This document shows positions 60,224 through 64,000 of a DNA stretch of 64,000 nt, in pieces (within the stretch, counting starts at the first letter, position 1; every line of letters begins with the position of its first letter). Made by a program: the position numbers and the translations under genes. Where the stretch lies: contig CAZYQE010000005.1 of the NCBI GenBank assembly GCA_964650315.1, forward strand, positions 1 through 64,000, read 5' to 3'. The DNA is from CAJMSU01 sp964650315 (GTDB taxonomy: Bacteria > Bacillota_I > Bacilli_A > RF39 > UBA660). The notes below the pieces were generated by a model, which did not search any database, was not told the DNA's origin, and worked only from the letters and a program-made list of their open reading frames with translations.

Positions 60224-60284
60224 TGTATCACCTCATCACAATCTATATTATAATTCTAACAAAATTTTATAATAATTACAATAA

Positions 60285-61427
60285 TTAACCCACTTTAAAT
60301 ACAAATGCCATATATATAACAAATGCTAGGAATAAAGCTGATATTATAAACCCGTTTACTCTTTCAAAAGTAGTACTTTTACCATCAACACCTAGTCCTA
60401 CAGAAATAATACTACCTCCAATAAGACCACCTATATGAGCAAAATTATCTACACCTGTAAGCATAAAACCTAAAGCTAAATTTAATACTATTAATGGTAA
60501 TATTTGACTCTTAATTACATTACCTAGATAAACTCTATAATGATATCCAAAATATACTAAAGAACCCATAAGTCCAAATATAGCTCCACTAGCTCCAATA
60601 GAAGCTGCATCATTAAAAGTCATAGATAAAAGAGAACCCATCAATCCAGAGAATAAATAAATAATAATATATTTTAACTTACCATAAAAATTTTCTATTT
60701 GACTTCCAAGTACAAATAAAGCATAACAGTTAAATAACAAGTGTAATATACTACCATGTAAGAAAATACCAGTAATTAAACGATAATATTCTCCCGCTCT
60801 AATACTATCTGCATGTACACAAAAACTATCTATAATATTAGGATATATTCCTAATACATAAGGAATTACAAAACATAATACATTTATACCAATAAGTATA
60901 TAAGTAATAATAGGTAACTTCTCTTTAAATACCTTATTAACCTTTTCAGCATCTTTCTTATTATGTTCATTTATATCATTAGTAATCTTAGAAAACAACT
61001 CTATTCCCTCTTCATTATAAGTTAACTTCTTAACTAAATCAGGAAAAGACTTCTTAATTAAATCACTATTATCTAAATCATCTTCACTCTCTACTTTTAT
61101 ATAATTAAAGTTAGAAACATCTTTATTAGAAACATTATCTCCTAAATCTAAAAATATACTTAAAGAATTCATACTTAAAGATAAAGTCTTTTTCTTTATC
61201 TTCTTCATGATTCTCTTAGTTTTAAACACATCAAAATTAAATTGCTCATCATTATGTATATAATTAGAAACAATTCTTACTACTTTATAATCTTCATCTA
61301 AATTTTCTAACCAAATCTCATTTTCTACCCCTTGTAGAATAATAGGATTATAATTCTTCTCTGTAATAAAATAATGAAGTAACTTCATAACCATAATGTT
61401 TTTATCATCTAATAGATCTGTATTCAT
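60285..61427 (-). CDS. gluP: Rhomboid intramembrane serine protease (YqgP/GluP-like)
   Basis: This 380-residue protein has an N-terminal cytoplasmic domain (1-170) like the YqgP family and a rhomboid core of six or seven helices. Landmarks are GEYYRLITGIFLHGSILHLLFNCYAL, the catalytic Ser in IGASGAIFGLMG and the catalytic His in NFAHIGGLIGG. The C-terminal TPR region of YqgP is absent. It cuts membrane proteins within the bilayer. A single-gene unit, divergent from the TspO-like gene. Confidence 0.93.
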   Translation of the reverse strand: MNTDLLDDKNIMVMKLLHYFITEKNYNPIILQGVENEIWLENLDEDYKVVRIVSNYIHNDEQFNFDVFKTKRIMKKIKKKTLSLSMNSLSIFLDLGDNVSNKDVSNFNYIKVESEDDLDNSDLIKKSFPDLVKKLTYNEEGIELFSKITNDINEHNKKDAEKVNKVFKEKLPIITYILIGINVLCFVIPYVLGIYPNIIDSFCVHADSIRAGEYYRLITGIFLHGSILHLLFNCYALFVLGSQIENFYGKLKYIIIYLFSGLMGSLLSMTFNDAASIGASGAIFGLMGSLVYFGYHYRVYLGNVIKSQILPLIVLNLALGFMLTGVDNFAHIGGLIGGSIISVGLGVDGKSTTFERVNGFIISALFLAFVIYMAFVFKVG

Positions 61428-61495
61428 TAAATTTCCTCCTAAAATACTAATATTATTATAACCTAAAACATAAAATAAAGAAAGAGGTGTTGATT

Positions 61496-61951
61496 ATGAA
61501 AAAAATATTATTATTTATAGGTTTATTATTACCTTGGTTTTTATCTTCTCTACTACCAGTAGATTACAATTATTATAAAACTTTAACTCTACCCTTCTTC
61601 GCTCCACCAAATATATTTTATATAATAGCTTGGACTATCACTTATATATTTATTACTATAAGTATCTACCAAGTAATCACAAAATATGAACTTAAAAATA
61701 TACCTAAAAATTATAAAAATATATTAATTATAAATTATATATTTAATCAAAGTTTTCAATTAGTATTTTTTATACTAAAGAATAATTTTCTAGGTTTTAT
61801 ATCATGTTTAGGAACATTTATAACTCTATTACTATTAAGAAAAGAAACAAAATCTATTAATAAGAAAAGTAATAAATATTTAATTCCATATTTATTACTA
61901 TCTATATTCGCAACTATATTATCTTTATCTATATATTTATTAAACCTATAA
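61496..61951 (+). CDS. tspO: TspO/MBR-family membrane protein
   Basis: This 151-residue protein has about five hydrophobic helices. The TspO signature appears as TLTLPFFAPPNIFYIIAWTITYIFI (about residues 29-53) and the Asn-containing helix NYIFNQSFQLVFFI. Typical Trp/Asn residues are sparser than in classical TspO. TspO proteins bind porphyrins and affect stress responses. The ATG at 61496 follows GAGGTG. It ends at a shared bidirectional terminator. Confidence 0.78.
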   Translation: MKKILLFIGLLLPWFLSSLLPVDYNYYKTLTLPFFAPPNIFYIIAWTITYIFITISIYQVITKYELKNIPKNYKNILIINYIFNQSFQLVFFILKNNFLGFISCLGTFITLLLLRKETKSINKKSNKYLIPYLLLSIFATILSLSIYLLNL

Positions 61952-61953
61952 TA

Positions 61954-61976
61954 AAAAACGTCAATATGACGTTTTT
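61954..61976. terminator. Bidirectional terminator between tspO and a convergent gene
   Basis: AAAAACGTCAATATGACGTT TTT: a perfect AAAAACGTCA/TGACGTTTTT stem that works on both strands. Confidence 0.85.
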
Positions 61977-62238
61977 AATTTATATTCATTTCTTTTTTTA
62001 ATACTTTACCTGACATTTTCTTCTTTATCTTCCTACACTCATTAGCATTAAAAGCTACTACTATAGCAGGAATAACAACAAAAGACGACATAAGAGAAAG
62101 AACTGATAAATCATAAATATGTAAATTAGAAATGCCAACATTTAAAGCAGCACCTGTTACTGTAGCAACTGTTCCAATCTTCATATTTCTTTTACTTTCA
62201 GCTAAACTAGTTTTTAAATTCATCTCTTTATCCGCCAT
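61975..62238 (-). CDS. Small two-helix membrane protein, unknown
   Basis: This 87-residue protein has a charged N-terminus (1-20) and two hydrophobic segments (about 21-38 and 44-62) joined by SNLHIYDLS. It ends in a very basic, Lys-rich tail with one Cys (ECRKIKKKM). No family is recognised; the hairpin layout recalls the 211-residue protein at 53295-53930. It is a single-gene unit between the histidine kinase and the terminator shared with tspO. Confidence 0.65.
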   Translation of the reverse strand: MADKEMNLKTSLAESKRNMKIGTVATVTGAALNVGISNLHIYDLSVLSLMSSFVVIPAIVVAFNANECRKIKKKMSGKVLKKEMNIN

Positions 62239-62293
62239 CTAATAACCCTCTTTCTTTATATAAGTGACATTTACTATAACACAGAAGATATAT

Positions 62294-62324
62294 AAAAACA
62301 AGCATAAAAATTATGCTTGTTTCT
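62294..62324 (-). terminator. Intrinsic terminator after the hybrid histidine kinase
   Basis: Minus strand: AAACAAGCATAATTTTTATG CTTGTTTTT; the stem AACAAGCATAA/TTATGCTTGTT overlaps the gene end. Confidence 0.85.
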
Positions 62325-64000
62325 TATAATCTTTAGCAATATTAATCACTTTAGTTAATTCTTCTTCAAGTTTTTCAAAATTATCATTTACAAAGCCACT
62401 ATCATTTTCTTTGCTCTTTAATTCATGCTGATATGCAATATCAGCAAAATCCATAAATCCTAAGTATTTAGCATCACTCTTCATAGAATGTACTAATACA
62501 CTATATTCTTTCATATTATTCTCTTCTTTATATTTCTTTAACTCTTCTAACTTAGAATCTATTTCACTTAAATAGTCATCCAACGTATCATTATACATTT
62601 CCATATCACCAAGTAATTCTAATGCCTTATCCATATCTACACCATTATCTCTTAAATACTTCTCTCCATCAAAACTACTATCTTCTTTGGATTCTTCTTC
62701 TACAGGTTTTTCTTCTACTTCCATAGATTCATCTGCCTTAATTTCAGTACCATCCAATACTCTATTCATAACAGTAATCAAATCATTCTTCTCTATTGGT
62801 TTTGCTAAATAATCATCAAAACCACTAGATAAATATTTCTCTTTCATACCAGTAATAGCGTTAGCTGTTAAAGCAACTACAGGAATATTAAATCCATCTA
62901 TTTCTTTTAACTTATTAAGTGTTTCAACACCACTCATCTTAGGCATCATATCATCAAGTAATATAACATCATACTTATTACCAGCATTTATTTTATCTAA
63001 GCATTCAAATCCACTCTCAACACAATCTATATCAGTAGCATTATATCTACCTAATAGTTTAGTTGCGACTTTTAGATTTAAAGTATTATCATCTACTAAT
63101 AATATTTTCTTATTACTTAAATCCAAGCTATCACTAACAGTTTTCTTTTCTTCTTTAATTTCTTCTTTTTCTATTTTTTGAGTTAACATAACAGTAAATT
63201 TACTACCTTCACCATAAACAGTATGAACTATTATCTTACCACCCATTAACTCAACTAACTGTTTAGTAATTGCAAGTCCTAAACCTGTTCCTTCTATAGT
63301 AGTATTTTTATCTTCTTCCACTCTTTGGAATTTAGTAAATAATTTATCAACACTTTCTTTCTTAATTCCACGACCAGAATCCTCTACAGAGATTATTAAT
63401 TTACAAGTATCATTATTTCTAATACAATGAACTTCATACTTAACAAAACCTTTATCAGTATATTTAGAAGCATTACTTAATAAATTAGTAACAACTTTCT
63501 TTATACTAGCATGATCTCCATATAATACTGGTGGTAAATCAGGCGCAATATAGTATTTAAAATCTAATGCTTTATCATCCATTTTAGGTTTAATTAACTT
63601 AGCTAATTCTTCAAACAATTCTTTAGAATCATAATCAGAATTAACTATTTCAAGTTTACCTGCTTCTATCTTAGAAATATCTAAAATACCATTAACTATT
63701 TCAAGTAAAGTCTCAGAAGCATTAACTATATCTTTAGCATTCTCTTTAGCTTCATCTAAACTTTCAGCCTCTGTTATACAATCACTAAAACCAACTATAG
63801 CATTTAATGGTGTTCTAATCTCATGAGACATACTGCTTAAGAAATCAGTCTTAGCCCTATTAGCTTTATCAGCACTACTCTTAGCAATTTCTAACTGTTC
63901 TATCATTTTCATATCCGGGTTTTCTATCGTGAAATACATTATATAACTTAAGAATGTTAACGTAAAAGACACTATTACTAGGGTTGGATTGTATTTTTGT
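62311..64000 (-). CDS. Hybrid sensor histidine kinase with receiver and HPt domains (N-terminus outside the window)
   Basis: The frame stays open to the window end, so the sensor part is cut off; the visible part starts with a membrane helix (NPTLVIVSFTLTFLSYIMYF). HisKA follows with the phospho-His in SSMSHEIRTPLNAIVGF, then HATPase motifs LLSNASKYTDKG, VEDSGRGI and GTGLGLAIT. A receiver domain (ILLVDDNTLNL, phospho-Asp in VILLDDMMPKMSG) and a C-terminal HPt domain with His in LVHSMKSDAKYLGF complete the internal phosphorelay. The output regulator is not in the window. The ligand is unknown. Confidence 0.95.
   Translation of the reverse strand, partial: QKYNPTLVIVSFTLTFLSYIMYFTIENPDMKMIEQLEIAKSSADKANRAKTDFLSSMSHEIRTPLNAIVGFSDCITEAESLDEAKENAKDIVNASETLLEIVNGILDISKIEAGKLEIVNSDYDSKELFEELAKLIKPKMDDKALDFKYYIAPDLPPVLYGDHASIKKVVTNLLSNASKYTDKGFVKYEVHCIRNNDTCKLIISVEDSGRGIKKESVDKLFTKFQRVEEDKNTTIEGTGLGLAITKQLVELMGGKIIVHTVYGEGSKFTVMLTQKIEKEEIKEEKKTVSDSLDLSNKKILLVDDNTLNLKVATKLLGRYNATDIDCVESGFECLDKINAGNKYDVILLDDMMPKMSGVETLNKLKEIDGFNIPVVALTANAITGMKEKYLSSGFDDYLAKPIEKNDLITVMNRVLDGTEIKADESMEVEEKPVEEESKEDSSFDGEKYLRDNGVDMDKALELLGDMEMYNDTLDDYLSEIDSKLEELKKYKEENNMKEYSVLVHSMKSDAKYLGFMDFADIAYQHELKSKENDSGFVNDNFEKLEEELTKVINIAKDYKKQA

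Overview
The window is a strongly AT-rich (roughly a quarter G+C by eye) chromosomal segment of a low-GC Firmicute that uses the standard genetic code. Nearly all genes lie on the minus strand. SigG, SpoVID, YsxE, YunB, YlmC and a YutH-like protein point to an endospore-forming member of the Bacilli. Several blocks keep Bacillus subtilis gene order (yunB/yutD/yutH, lon/spoVID/ysxE, and yrzL-yrrK-yrzB-yrrL-yrrM-yrrN-yrrO...greA). Placement in one of the uncultured, AT-rich gut Bacilli lineages is inference only.

Layout. 1-222: a Val-Thr-Tyr tRNA cluster with a consensus promoter. 0.3-10.3 kb: housekeeping and sporulation genes (S1-domain protein, NifU-like protein, YutH-like, DUF1292, YutD, YunB, YlmC, SigG, TrmL, M18 aminopeptidase, rubrerythrin, YsxE, SpoVID). 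10.3-16.3 kb: Lon, a transglutaminase-fold protein and trigger factor. 16.37-16.62 kb: a compact unannotated module that reads like a type I toxin-antitoxin locus, with a 33-residue peptide gene and an overlapping convergent antisense RNA. 16.6-21.8 kb: gatC-gatA-gatB-aspS behind a T-box leader whose specifier reads AAC (Asn). 21.8-27.7 kb: hypothetical genes, an ASCH protein, trpS, RmuC, a VTT/DedA-type membrane protein and a rhodanese.

27.7-52.7 kb is the exceptional part: about twenty co-directional genes combining a Gram-positive type IV secretion system (two VirB2-like pilins, VirB6, VirB3/PrgI, a split VirB4, a CHAP plus lysozyme wall hydrolase, a VirB8-position protein, VirD4) with a complete Tad/Flp pilus machine (TadZ, TadE-like proteins, a Flp-like pilin, TadC, TadB, TadA/CpaF, CpaB). 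A class B-type sortase, a secreted protein with about 37 cysteines and two related membrane-anchored surface proteins complete it. No relaxase, integrase or plasmid replication gene is visible, and both flanks are ordinary housekeeping genes. It therefore looks like a resident hybrid secretion/pilus machine rather than an obvious conjugative element. Both small pilin candidates have near-consensus promoters of their own, and one is followed directly by a terminator.

52.7-62.3 kb: greA, two unknown genes, a dGTPase-like HD protein, the tRNA hydroxyuridine pathway (trhP1/trhP2/trmR), mltG, yrzB, ruvX, ireB, a rhomboid protease and a TspO-like protein. The window ends inside a hybrid histidine kinase.
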